64,000 nucleotides of DNA from Ga0074139 sp964515195. Lineage in GTDB: Bacteria; Bdellovibrionota; Bdellovibrionia; Bdellovibrionales; Bdellovibrionaceae. Below are positions 1 through 8,309 of the stretch, one piece after another; the stretch's first letter is position 1; each line of letters opens with the position of its first letter. Where the stretch lies: NCBI GenBank assembly GCA_964515195.1, contig CAZETK010000005.1, positions 21,692 through 85,691 of the forward strand, in the 5' to 3' direction. The notes under the pieces were generated by a model. That model saw only the letters and a program-made list of their open reading frames with translations. It made no database searches and had not been told where the DNA came from. A program made the position numbers and the translations under genes.

Positions 1-2
1 GC

Positions 3-1349
3 TCAGTTCGAATTTCTGATACGGAAATCGAGGAGCTTCAAAGAAATTTAATCCGCTCTCACTCCGTTGGGATCGGGACGCCTTTCACACAGCAGCAAAC
101 CCGGGCAATGATGCTTTTACGTGCCAACGCTTTGGCTCGCGGTCATAGTGGAATTCGCTCTTTGGTCGTGGATAAGATTCTTGAGTTTCTGAATCAAAAT
201 ATTATTCCCGTTATTCCCTCTCAGGGAAGTGTGGGAGCTAGTGGAGATCTAGCTCCCCTTTCACACTTGGCCTTGGCGCTGATCGGGGAAGGCGAGGCGT
301 GGGCGGATGATGGCTCTATCACGCAAGTCGAAAAAGTTTTAAAACTTAGAAATGTGAAGCCTCTTGAGCTCAAGGCCAAAGAAGGACTTTCGCTTATCAA
401 TGGCTGTCAAGTCATGACAGCCATTGGTTTACTAGAACTTGTCAAAGCGAAACGTCTGATGAAGATGGCAGATATTGCGGGGGCTATGTCCTTAGAGGCC
501 CTTCGGGGCTCGCGTAAAGCCTTTGATCCATTGATCTCGGCCACACGTCCCCATGCGGGAGAAGCCAAAACAGCTGCGAATCTTCGAAAAATTTTATCAG
601 AGTCTTCTGAGATTTCTGAAAATCACAAGGACTGTAACAAGGTTCAGGACGCATACAGCCTTCGCTGTATGCCGGCTGTGCATGGAGCGGTGAAGGATAC
701 TTGGACTTATGTCTTAAGCGTTTTGCAGACAGAGGCTAACTCTAGCACGGACAACCCTTTAGTCTTTGCGGAAGAAAACAAAATTCTTTCCTGTGGAAAC
801 TTTCACGGTATGCCCGTAGCTTTTGCCATGGATTTTGCAGGAATTTGTTTTTCATCCTTGGCCAGTATTTCAGAATGCCGTACGGCGAAGTTGATCAACC
901 CGGCTATGAGCGAGCTTCCCGCCTTCTTGACGTCTGAAGGGGGATTAAACTCGGGGCACATGATTGTGCAAGTGGCGGCCGCCAGTCTTGTCAGCGAGAA
1001 CAAAGTTTTGGCCCATCCGGCCAGTGTGGACTCAATTCCGACTTCGGCAGAAAAAGAAGATCATGTCAGCATGGGTACGATTGCGGCGCGAAAATTCTCA
1101 CAAATTTTAGATAACGCTACGAACGTGATCTCGCTGGAATTGCTTTCAGCCTCGCAAGGTTTGGATTTATTAAAGCCTCTGAAACCCAGTGGTGGCGTGA
1201 AAGCCGCTTATGATGTGATTCGAGAACGAGTTCCTTTTGCCGAAAAAGACCGGATCTTCTCTGTGGATCAGCGCAAGTTGCGTGAGATGATTCTGAATAA
1301 CAAAATTTTAATGGCGGTTGAAAAGGAAACAGGAGAACTTTCGATATGA
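3..1349 (+). CDS. hutH: Histidine ammonia-lyase, 5' end outside window
   Basis: Deaminates L-histidine to urocanate, the first step of the cytoplasmic Hut pathway. The frame is open from base 3, and upstream of the first in-window Met it already reads as family sequence (LQRNLIRSH, PFTQQQTRAMMLLRAN), so the gene begins before the window. About 448 residues are visible, against roughly 510 for the family. The Ala-Ser-Gly triad that cyclises into the MIO electrophile is encoded at 237-245 within GSVGASGDLAPL. The C-terminal half keeps the substrate-pocket stretch NSSTDNPL and the HGMPVAFAMD region. The stop overlaps the hutU start as ATGA, so the two genes should be translationally coupled. The identification is firm; only the N-terminus is missing. 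Confidence 0.97.
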   Translation, partial: SVRISDTEIEELQRNLIRSHSVGIGTPFTQQQTRAMMLLRANALARGHSGIRSLVVDKILEFLNQNIIPVIPSQGSVGASGDLAPLSHLALALIGEGEAWADDGSITQVEKVLKLRNVKPLELKAKEGLSLINGCQVMTAIGLLELVKAKRLMKMADIAGAMSLEALRGSRKAFDPLISATRPHAGEAKTAANLRKILSESSEISENHKDCNKVQDAYSLRCMPAVHGAVKDTWTYVLSVLQTEANSSTDNPLVFAEENKILSCGNFHGMPVAFAMDFAGICFSSLASISECRTAKLINPAMSELPAFLTSEGGLNSGHMIVQVAAASLVSENKVLAHPASVDSIPTSAEKEDHVSMGTIAARKFSQILDNATNVISLELLSASQGLDLLKPLKPSGGVKAAYDVIRERVPFAEKDRIFSVDQRKLREMILNNKILMAVEKETGELSI

Positions 1350-2989
1350 GAACTGTAAAAGCTCCTCAGGGATTATCTTTAAACTGTAAAGGTTGGCTGC
1401 AAGAGGCCGCCTATCGCATGATCCAAAACAACCTGGACCCGCAAGTGGCTGAGCATCCTGATCAACTTATTGTTTATGGTGGGATCGGCAAAGCCGCCCG
1501 AAATTGGGAGTCCTTTGATAAAATACTTCAAGCTTTAAAAACCCTCGAGAACAATGAAACTTTGTTGATCCAGTCCGGTAAACCCATCGGTATTCTTCGC
1601 ACACATGAAGACGCTCCTCGGGTCTTGCTTGCTAACTCCAATTTGGTTCCTAAGTGGGCGACATGGGAGCATTTCCACGAACTGGACAGAAAAGGTCTGA
1701 TGATGTTCGGTCAGATGACGGCTGGATCTTGGATTTACATTGGCACTCAGGGCATTATTCAAGGCACTTACGAAACATTTGTCGAGGCGGGCCGTCAGCA
1801 TTTCAAAGGGGATTTGGCAGGGCGTGTGATCTTAACGGCGGGTTTGGGCGGTATGGGGGGCGCACAACCCTTGGCAGGAGTTTTTGCTGGGGCTGTTGTT
1901 TTGGCGGTTGAAGTGGATCCAACCTCCATCGAAAAACGACTTCGAACAAAGTATGTGGACGAAGTGGCCACAGACTTGGATGATGCCATTAGGCGTGTGC
2001 GTTTTTATCAAGAAAAAAAGCAAGCTAAATCCGTCGCGCTTCAGGGCAATATGGCCACTGTGATTCATCAGTTGCTGGAAAAGAATTTTGTTCCGGATTT
2101 GTTAACGGATCAGACTTCAGCCCATGATCCTTTAGTAGGCTACATCCCCGAGGGTTATTCGGCTCAAGAGGCCAGTCTCTTTCGTCACGAAAACCAGAAG
2201 GCCTATCTAGAAAATGTTTATCAGAGTATCGCCAAGCATGTGCGTGGTATGTTAGAAATGCAAACTCGCGGAGCTGTAACATTTGACTATGGCAATAATA
2301 TTCGCGCCCGGGCTCAAGAGGCGGGTGTTAGCAATGCCTTTGATTTTCCAGGTTTCGTTCCCGCGTATATTCGACCGCTGTTTTGTCGAGGAAGCGGGCC
2401 TTTCCGTTGGGTGGCCTTGAGCGGAGATCCCCAAGATATTCAAGTGACCGATGATGCTCTTCGTGAGCTATTCCCACACAAGACTCATTTGCTTCGCTGG
2501 TTGGAGATGGCAGAAAAGAAAATTTCGTTTCAAGGTTTACCGGCCCGAATTTGTTGGCTTGAGTATGGGGAGCGCGCCAAGGCGGGTCTTCTTTTCAATG
2601 AGCTTGTCCGCACCGGAAAAGTTAAAGCCCCCATTGTTATCGGTCGTGATCACCTGGATTGTGGATCTGTGGCCAGCCCGAATCGCGAGACCGAGGCCAT
2701 GAAAGATGGATCGGACGCTGTCAGTGATTGGCCCCTTCTGAATGCCATGGTCAACACCGCTTGTGGCGCCACATGGGTGAGCCTTCATCACGGGGGTGGC
2801 GTCGGCATGGGTTACAGTCAGCATGCGGGACAAGTGATTGTCGCCGATGGGTCCGAGGCGGCTCAGAAAAGATTAGAAAGAGTGCTCACGGCAGATCCCG
2901 CCATGGGTGTTTTCCGTCATGTAGACGCAGGTTATGAAGATGCAAAGGTTATCGCTCGAGAGCGCGGCGTGAAGAGCCTTTGGCTTTAG
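1346..2989 (+). CDS. hutU: Urocanate hydratase (urocanase)
   Basis: Converts urocanate to 4-imidazolone-5-propionate with a tightly bound NAD+. The 547 residues match the family length (about 555). The NAD-binding glycine-rich segment GLGGMGGAQP lies near residues 167-175. The family signature FQGLPARICW near residues 395-404 contains the active-site Cys403. DHLDCGSVASPNRETEAM and the HHGGGVGMGYSQH stretch are also typical. It overlaps hutH by ATGA, so hutHU is one operon. The third pathway enzyme, hutI, lies 10 kb away beside gpmA. No hutG, hutF or hutC is visible here. An AT-rich inverted repeat follows the stop. Confidence 0.97.
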   Translation: MRTVKAPQGLSLNCKGWLQEAAYRMIQNNLDPQVAEHPDQLIVYGGIGKAARNWESFDKILQALKTLENNETLLIQSGKPIGILRTHEDAPRVLLANSNLVPKWATWEHFHELDRKGLMMFGQMTAGSWIYIGTQGIIQGTYETFVEAGRQHFKGDLAGRVILTAGLGGMGGAQPLAGVFAGAVVLAVEVDPTSIEKRLRTKYVDEVATDLDDAIRRVRFYQEKKQAKSVALQGNMATVIHQLLEKNFVPDLLTDQTSAHDPLVGYIPEGYSAQEASLFRHENQKAYLENVYQSIAKHVRGMLEMQTRGAVTFDYGNNIRARAQEAGVSNAFDFPGFVPAYIRPLFCRGSGPFRWVALSGDPQDIQVTDDALRELFPHKTHLLRWLEMAEKKISFQGLPARICWLEYGERAKAGLLFNELVRTGKVKAPIVIGRDHLDCGSVASPNRETEAMKDGSDAVSDWPLLNAMVNTACGATWVSLHHGGGVGMGYSQHAGQVIVADGSEAAQKRLERVLTADPAMGVFRHVDAGYEDAKVIARERGVKSLWL

Positions 2990-3001
2990 TGGCTACAACT
3001 G

Positions 3002-3018
3002 AAAATTAAGCTAATTTT
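3002..3018. terminator. Weak AT-rich hairpin between hutU and the facing gene
   Basis: AAAATTA and TAATTTT form a 7-bp stem with a 3-nt loop, followed by T and A bases. It lies between the converging hutU and the membrane-anchored hypothetical gene, so it could end transcription in both directions. The stem has no G-C pair, so the call is tentative. Confidence 0.3.
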
Positions 3019-3028
3019 TAATGGCGAC

Positions 3029-3520
3029 TTATCGACATTGGCAAGACTCTTTTACGCAAGAGAGGGTCTTGTCGGTTCCGAAAAGTTGCAGCTCTTCAAT
3101 TTGGTTGCCTTTAAGAGTTATGATTAAAGTTGCGCCATTCCCTAACAACCAGCGCTCCTTTGAGACTTGTGAAGAGGCGGGGTCAGCCGCTTCGCCCGGA
3201 ATTTCATGGCGAGCTTGAATGCCGTAGATCTTTTCAAGCTCTTGCGGAAAAGTTTCATAAGATTGCCACTTTAGACCTGTGCAAGCCTGAGAAGCTGTGT
3301 GGAAGTCGCTGTCTTCTAGAAGATTGTTTTCAGAAGGCTTGCCAATTTTCTTCAGATTGTCGACTGGAAACATCTCAAGAGAAAGCTCGACTTCTTTGTT
3401 GGCTTCTCTCAAAAGCCTTTCTTTCTTAAGGGGAAAAATAATGTGAAGAAATAAATAATCAAGGGCTAGCACTACAATCAAAATCGAAAATGACAGCAGT
3501 AGCTTTCGTTTCAGGTCCAT
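3029..3520 (-). CDS. Membrane-anchored hypothetical protein, 163 aa
   Basis: Not recognised. An N-terminal membrane segment at about residues 8-30 (SFSILIVVLALDYLFLHIIF) follows a short basic start, so the protein is probably anchored in the inner membrane with a periplasmic domain of about 130 residues. That domain has three late cysteines in a KTLSCVKESCQC tail plus one mid-protein Cys, suggesting disulfides or a bound metal. The start ATG follows a GATGAGGGT sequence that can act as a ribosome site. It converges on hutU and is followed upstream by a gene-free stretch. Coding nature is likely from its length, signal-type N-terminus and start context; no function can be assigned. Confidence 0.65.
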   Translation of the reverse strand: MDLKRKLLLSFSILIVVLALDYLFLHIIFPLKKERLLREANKEVELSLEMFPVDNLKKIGKPSENNLLEDSDFHTASQACTGLKWQSYETFPQELEKIYGIQARHEIPGEAADPASSQVSKERWLLGNGATLIITLKGNQIEELQLFGTDKTLSCVKESCQCR

Positions 3521-3841
3521 ACCCTCATCTCTGCATAAGTAAGAAGGAAGTGCAATGGAAGCCCTTCCTGTTGTCGCTTGGCATCAGAATTCGCATTGAG
3601 AGTGGCTTCCACATTGGAAGCCGAGATGTCGTGAATTTGTGGATGACACTTTCAAATTGGAAGTGAAGGTGAGCTGAACAATTTTTTTACAGGCTGTATC
3701 TCAAAAGAATAAACTTACACTGGTCGAGTGACAAGAATTGGCTGCTCAAGTTGTTGACAGCAAGGAAATGAATTCAAAGGGGTCGGCAGGGGCGGAAGAT
3801 GAGACTAGGATTTGATACTTTAGAACCATTGGAAGGTGCTT
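3521..3841. other. Gene-free intergenic stretch with a hairpin and repeated ATTGGAAG
   Basis: No open frame worth calling. GGCTTCC at 3604-3610 and GGAAGCC at 3616-3622 form a perfect 7-bp stem with a 5-nt loop. The octamer ATTGGAAG occurs at 3613-3620, 3656-3663 and 3828-3835; the last copy overlaps the ribosome site of the next gene. The region separates two divergent genes and should hold their promoters, but no convincing -35/-10 pair was found. Confidence 0.4.
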
Positions 3842-5215
3842 ATGGTTAAAAGTCTAAGTCTTTTTGTTCTGATATTGGCGATGTCATCCCCCTCATGGGG
3901 GGCCGTTGAGCGAAAACCCGCTTTCTTCGGGATTTTTAAGCGCAACAAAACCACAAGTGGTGAAAATGTAATGGAGTGCCAGAAGTGCTCAGTTCCATTT
4001 TCTGATGAAAACTGGGTTCAATTCGAAAGTATTGAAAAATGCCCTGTTGAACGTCGTTACCTTCAGGATCAGTTGATGGCCTTGCCGGAGATGTTCAAAA
4101 ACAAAAGACAAAATACAGATGGACTTCAATTTCCGGTGGCCTGCGTGGTTCATGCTCAAAGAACTCTTACGATGCGCGTGAAAGAAAACCCGTCGGATTC
4201 TGAGGCCACCAAGTGGGCTGGCTATGAAGTCCCCTTCCGATTTTTTGCACGTTGTAACGCCGCAGATGGGCGCCCCGAGCGTGGTATGCATATGCCCTGT
4301 GTGACACCCGAGTACTCCTATACGGTCTATCACGCGTTTAATGACGTTGCGGACTGTATGGGGATCAATGGCCGTAAGCTTCTGCCAAAACTTTGGAATG
4401 AAAGCGGCTTCCACATTAATGCTTTGGGCGGTGGGTTTGATGGTGGCGTGGGACAGCTGACCAAGAGTGCGTTGGATGAAGTTTTGAGTAAACCCTTTGC
4501 GGACGATGATCGCACGGCCCTTGAGATTTATAAGAACCAAGCCTATTACAGCGAGAAGCCTTCATGTAAACGTCTTTTAGAATATGAAGGTTCTTATGAC
4601 GTTGTCAGCACTTTACCTGAAAATCGCTGCTCTATTATGTCAACGCCCGCAAACCCTGTACGAAATTTAGTTTATATGGGGATCTTTTATAAACTTAATG
4701 AGCGCTTTGTCGAAGGCCGAATGGCAACAACGGGTATGAAGGACAAACTTATGCAATTAGGGCTACAGGAGCCTGATATGGAGTACTTCAAGGATGTGAT
4801 TGTTACTTTATCCTTTAATGCCGGTCGAGGTACTGCCTTTTCCATGGTCGATAATTTCTTGAAGGCCCGATTGGTGGAGGGGCGCTCCTTGCAACGTGCG
4901 GAGCTGGACTTTTTAGCGAACTCAATTGAGCCTGTACGAAAACTTCGCTACGAACCTAAGAATGAAACGGAAGCCCAGAGAGACAAGCGAATTGCGATCT
5001 TATCCGAGGCGCGTGAGTTGGCCCATCAACGAAATCTGCCCCAATATTTACGACTGATGCACGGTTTGAATGCCGACTTTGAAACTGACCCCGAACGTAA
5101 GCGCATTAGCGGAGCCCCTGGCTATGTCTCCTTTGTAGGAGCACGTCAACAGAAGTTTGATACAGAGTTGGGAGAAGGTACATGTACCGATACATCCTTT
5201 TTACAGCACAGATAA
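3842..5215 (+). CDS. Secreted protein with divergent lytic-transglycosylase-like (SLT) region
   Basis: 457 residues. The signal peptide MVKSLSLFVLILAMSSPSWGA points to export. In the middle it carries the layout of the SLT lysozyme-like fold. WNESGFHIN holds a candidate catalytic Glu at about residue 187. This is followed by GGVGQLT (compare GLMQL in the family), NLVYMGIFYKL (compare the N-x-x-x-G helix), and LSFNAGRGTA (compare YNAGPG). Known SLT enzymes cleave peptidoglycan glycan strands; the same activity here is inferred. An N-terminal CQKC pair and other cysteines suggest disulfides or a metal site. The start at ATG 3842 sits 5 nt after GGAAGG; a GTG two codons earlier is possible but overlaps that site. 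The end overlaps the next gene by 34 nt, so the two are probably made together. Confidence 0.72.
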   Translation: MVKSLSLFVLILAMSSPSWGAVERKPAFFGIFKRNKTTSGENVMECQKCSVPFSDENWVQFESIEKCPVERRYLQDQLMALPEMFKNKRQNTDGLQFPVACVVHAQRTLTMRVKENPSDSEATKWAGYEVPFRFFARCNAADGRPERGMHMPCVTPEYSYTVYHAFNDVADCMGINGRKLLPKLWNESGFHINALGGGFDGGVGQLTKSALDEVLSKPFADDDRTALEIYKNQAYYSEKPSCKRLLEYEGSYDVVSTLPENRCSIMSTPANPVRNLVYMGIFYKLNERFVEGRMATTGMKDKLMQLGLQEPDMEYFKDVIVTLSFNAGRGTAFSMVDNFLKARLVEGRSLQRAELDFLANSIEPVRKLRYEPKNETEAQRDKRIAILSEARELAHQRNLPQYLRLMHGLNADFETDPERKRISGAPGYVSFVGARQQKFDTELGEGTCTDTSFLQHR

Positions 5216-5724
5216 TGCTAGGATTTGCCCTGACAGCGCAAGCGGTTCCCTTTTCGGCCCTTTCTGACGGCGCTTTTCAGGGTGGGACAGGCCTCTATGC
5301 AAGGCAAGCTTCTGAGAAGCCATCTCAGGCGGTCGCACAACGCAAGCTTGTAAAATTCAAAGTCGTGGATAAGAAGATTCTCGAGGATTTCGTTAATCGA
5401 AGTGTAAAGCAGATCAAGCAAGTGGCTTCATCAGCTCAGTACACGCCCCAACAAAAGTTGGATTATATTAAAAAGACTGTACAGACAGTGGCTGATTATC
5501 GAGCCCATAATTGGTCGAGATCTTCTTATGCCGAGCACCAAATGGACCTTACCATCAAGCCCTTTGAGAGTTTCCCTACAGCCAACGGATTCAATGGCCG
5601 TAACTGCGAAATCTACCAACATAAGGTCATTCTTGACTGGGAGCCAGGCGCACAGGATATGCGTCCTGGTCATCGTGGCGTTGCTGAGGCATTGGCGGTT
5701 TTAAAGCGCATCTGCCGCAGCTAA
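5182..5724 (+). CDS. Secreted hypothetical protein, 180 aa
   Basis: Not recognised. The N-terminus (MYRYILFTAQIMLGFALTAQA) is a typical signal peptide, giving a mature exported protein of about 160 residues. The mature part begins with a polar, Gln/Lys-rich and probably helical region (about residues 45-100) and ends in a compact segment with two cysteines (about residues 140-178) that could pair. The start ATG follows GGGAGAAGG at good spacing and lies inside the end of the SLT-like gene (34-nt overlap), so translational coupling and a shared periplasmic role are plausible. A hairpin terminator follows. Confidence 0.65.
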   Translation: MYRYILFTAQIMLGFALTAQAVPFSALSDGAFQGGTGLYARQASEKPSQAVAQRKLVKFKVVDKKILEDFVNRSVKQIKQVASSAQYTPQQKLDYIKKTVQTVADYRAHNWSRSSYAEHQMDLTIKPFESFPTANGFNGRNCEIYQHKVILDWEPGAQDMRPGHRGVAEALAVLKRICRS

Positions 5725-5758
5725 TCTTAATTTTTGAAATCTTTATTTTTGATAGTAT

Positions 5759-5786
5759 AGCCAAGATCTCATTAAAGATCTTGGCT
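5759..5786. terminator. Bidirectional hairpin terminator
   Basis: AGCCAAGATC (5759-5768) and GATCTTGGCT (5777-5786) form a perfect 10-bp stem with an 8-nt loop between two converging genes. The T-run after it is short (TTTC) and the strand opposite begins with A and T bases, so it may serve both directions. Confidence 0.6.
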
Positions 5787-5796
5787 TTCAGAATTC

Positions 5797-6696
5797 CTAT
5801 TTACAGTCTGTTTTAATGTTTCCAGAATGACCCACAAGCTCTAAGATCTGAGCCCCATCATGAAGACAGATATGACCGCTGATGGCCGTTGCCTTTTTGA
5901 CAGTTGCTCCATAGATGTGAAGGTTTCCGGATTGTGAAGTGATGGATTCGACGGTGTTGGCAATCACATGAGAGTTGCCAGAACCAGATACCATTTCTTG
6001 AATTGTATTAGCACGCGCACAAATGCTGCCCGATACACCAGTCAAAGAAACGATATTCTGAGCGTTCACCATAGCTCGTCCACTAACAGACATAAGCTCC
6101 AAGTTAACGGCAGAATAGACACGAACCTGTCCCGATACGCCAATAATGGAAACATCCCGTCCAGCCAAAACGACCGCATCACTTGAGCGACCTTGGATGA
6201 CGACATCCTCTGAAGACTCCACCCCAGGAACATTCGGAACCTGGCGGAAGAACTCACCGCAGAAGGCTTTTACGTTAGGATTGGAAATAGGATTGCCATC
6301 ATTGTTATCGTTATTGTCGTTATTGTCCGTATTAGTTGGAGGATTTGTGGGTGGCATTGGAGGTTTAGCAGGATCGGTGTTGTCCGTATTATCGTTGTTA
6401 TCCGTATTAGGTGGATTATCCGTATTATCGTTGTTATCCGTATTAGGTGGAGGAGTCGGTGGTGTTGTAGGAGGCGTAACAGGATCTGTGTTATCAGTAT
6501 TGTCATTATTAATGGGATCGATCACGGGCGGAGTGGGATCATCGACAGGCGTTTGATCTGTGTTTCCCACATCACTTTCAAGTGCTGAGAAGACTGCACC
6601 CGATTCTTCCATAACTTGTCCACCTTGTTGACAAGCGACTAATGTTAAAGCACCTAAGACCAAGTTGAGTTTGAGTAGAGCACTAAGTGTTTTCAA
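5797..6696 (-). CDS. Lipoprotein with Asn/Asp/Thr-Pro linker and repeated SG-motif domain
   Basis: About 299 residues from a TTG at 6696, which is preceded by AGGGGG and gives a clean lipoprotein signal ending LTLVAC. A second TTG at 6729 would add 11 residues and also has a purine-rich upstream. After the lipobox Cys comes a long low-complexity linker of NTDNNDNTDN blocks alternating with Pro-rich blocks, about residues 45-145. The C-terminal domain (about 150-299) has a short strand-like unit ending in SG that recurs about every 20 residues (GVSGQVRV, SVSGRAMV, GVSGSICA, SGSGNSHV, SQSGNLHI, AISGHICL, GHSGNIKT). This suggests a beta-helix or DUF2807-like beta-solenoid. Likely surface or periplasmic; function unknown. 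Confidence 0.75.
   Translation of the reverse strand: MKTLSALLKLNLVLGALTLVACQQGGQVMEESGAVFSALESDVGNTDQTPVDDPTPPVIDPINNDNTDNTDPVTPPTTPPTPPPNTDNNDNTDNPPNTDNNDNTDNTDPAKPPMPPTNPPTNTDNNDNNDNNDGNPISNPNVKAFCGEFFRQVPNVPGVESSEDVVIQGRSSDAVVLAGRDVSIIGVSGQVRVYSAVNLELMSVSGRAMVNAQNIVSLTGVSGSICARANTIQEMVSGSGNSHVIANTVESITSQSGNLHIYGATVKKATAISGHICLHDGAQILELVGHSGNIKTDCK
6283..6546. repeat. Low-complexity Asn-Asp-Thr / Pro coding repeat
   Basis: Imperfect tandem runs built on GTTATC/GTATTA-type units encode alternating NTDN-like and PP-rich blocks inside the lipoprotein gene on the minus strand. Copy number in such stretches often varies between strains. Confidence 0.6.
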
Positions 6697-6837
6697 GATG
6701 ACCCCCTGCCTGACTAATAAAGCAATCAAGGTGCCACCTTAGATCGGACATAGGGTGTTAAATTCACTTGGAAATCTCATTCTGAGAGTTGCTGCCAATT
6801 TGTCAAAAAAAGTAACAGCGGAATGTTAAAAACTAGA

Positions 6838-8247
6838 TTACATCTGACGTTGGCGTTTTTCAACAGCCAAGGCGGCTTCTCGAATCACTTCCGTCAAAGT
6901 CGGGTGCGCATGGAAAGTCCGTGCTAGATCCTCACTGGCGCCACCGAATTCCATCGCGACTACAATTTCGCCCAATAGTTCCGAGGCTCGGGGGCCGACA
7001 ATGTGGCCGCCTAAAATGCGATCAGTCTTCTTATCGGCGATAATCTTAGCAAACCCTTCGGTGAAGCCTAGGGCACGGGCGCGGCCATTGGCCATAAAAG
7101 GGAATTTCCCGATGTTCACTTCTAGCCCTTGGGCCTTACATTGTTCTTCTGTTAGTCCTACTGAGGCCACTTCAGGATGTGTGTATATCACTGAGGGGAC
7201 TGTGTTGTAATTCACATGGCCTGCATGACCGGCTAGAAGTTCGGCAACAGCGACACCTTCTTCTTCGGCTTTATGGGCTAACATAGGACCGGGAATCACA
7301 TCACCAATGGCGTAGATTCCAGGCACGGATGTCTGATACCGTTTATCGACCTGAATAAAGCCTCGCTGATCGCGAGTGATGCCCAGTTCATCACAGCCCA
7401 AGCCGTCCGTGTAGGGGCGTCTTCCTGTAGCGACCAAAACTATATCTGCTTTTAAAGTTCCGGAGGTATTGGATTTCATCTCTTCATAAGTGAGTTCAAC
7501 ACCGGATTTTTCTGTCTTAGAAGAAGTCACTTTTGTCGAAGTCATGAACCTCATGCCTTCTTTGGTCAAGTACTTCACCAACACATTGATGGACTCTTGG
7601 TCCATCATAGAACAAATTTGTGGAGCAAATTCAATTACAGTGACTTCGGCTCCCAGGCGCGCCCATACAGAGCCCAGCTCAAGGCCAATGACACCACCTC
7701 CGACCACAGCCAGTTTTTTGGGAACTTCAGGCAAGGTCAGGGCGCCTGTGGAAGAGACAATTTTTTTCTCATCGAACTTCAAAAAGGGGAGTTCCACAGG
7801 AGCAGAACCAGTGGCAATCATAATATTTTTACTGGAGTATGTCTGGGCGGTTCCGTCTGGAGATTTTACCTCAACTTCACCGGCCGCCTTGATTTTTCCA
7901 AAACCTTTAATCCAGTCAATTTTATTTTTTTTGAATAAAAATTCGATACCCTTGTTGTTCTCCAGGACCACTTTATCTTTGCGGCTTAGAAGCGTGTTAA
8001 GTTCCAGTTCAACGGATCCCACTTTCACACCATGTTTTTTTAAATCGTGTTGAGCGGCATGGTATTGCTCACTGGATTCTAACAAGGCCTTAGAAGGAAT
8101 GCAGCCGACATTCAAGCACGTGCCTCCCAATACCTTTTCTTTTTCAACGACGGCCACTTTAAACCCCAGCTGGGCGGCTCGAATGGCGCCGACGTATCCT
8201 CCAGGACCGCTACCAATGACAATCAAATCGTAACTCATTTTGTTCAA
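6838..8247 (-). CDS. lpdA: Dihydrolipoyl dehydrogenase (E3)
   Basis: FAD enzyme that reoxidises dihydrolipoyl groups of 2-oxo-acid dehydrogenase complexes with NAD+. The 469 residues are the usual length. The FAD-binding GSGPGGYVGAIRAAQLG lies at residues 12-28. The redox disulfide sits in GGTCLNVGC (Cys44 and Cys49). An NAD-binding GGGVIGLELGSVWARLG lies mid-protein. The C-terminal HAHPTLTE holds the His/Glu proton relay. It is the last gene of sucA-sucB-lpdA, 62 nt after sucB, so it serves the 2-oxoglutarate complex and perhaps others. Confidence 0.97.
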   Translation of the reverse strand: MNKMSYDLIVIGSGPGGYVGAIRAAQLGFKVAVVEKEKVLGGTCLNVGCIPSKALLESSEQYHAAQHDLKKHGVKVGSVELELNTLLSRKDKVVLENNKGIEFLFKKNKIDWIKGFGKIKAAGEVEVKSPDGTAQTYSSKNIMIATGSAPVELPFLKFDEKKIVSSTGALTLPEVPKKLAVVGGGVIGLELGSVWARLGAEVTVIEFAPQICSMMDQESINVLVKYLTKEGMRFMTSTKVTSSKTEKSGVELTYEEMKSNTSGTLKADIVLVATGRRPYTDGLGCDELGITRDQRGFIQVDKRYQTSVPGIYAIGDVIPGPMLAHKAEEEGVAVAELLAGHAGHVNYNTVPSVIYTHPEVASVGLTEEQCKAQGLEVNIGKFPFMANGRARALGFTEGFAKIIADKKTDRILGGHIVGPRASELLGEIVVAMEFGGASEDLARTFHAHPTLTEVIREAALAVEKRQRQM

Positions 8248-8309
8248 CTCCGCAGTAATAGGACCAGGAATTCTGGCCTCAACACGACAGGGGATCTCGC
8301 CCTATCGAA

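Noticed and set aside
6146..6556. Plus-strand open frame rich in Leu/Ser/Val over the lipoprotein linker
   Set aside because: It is the mirror of the low-complexity NTDN/Pro repeat; the minus strand has the signal peptide and lipobox.
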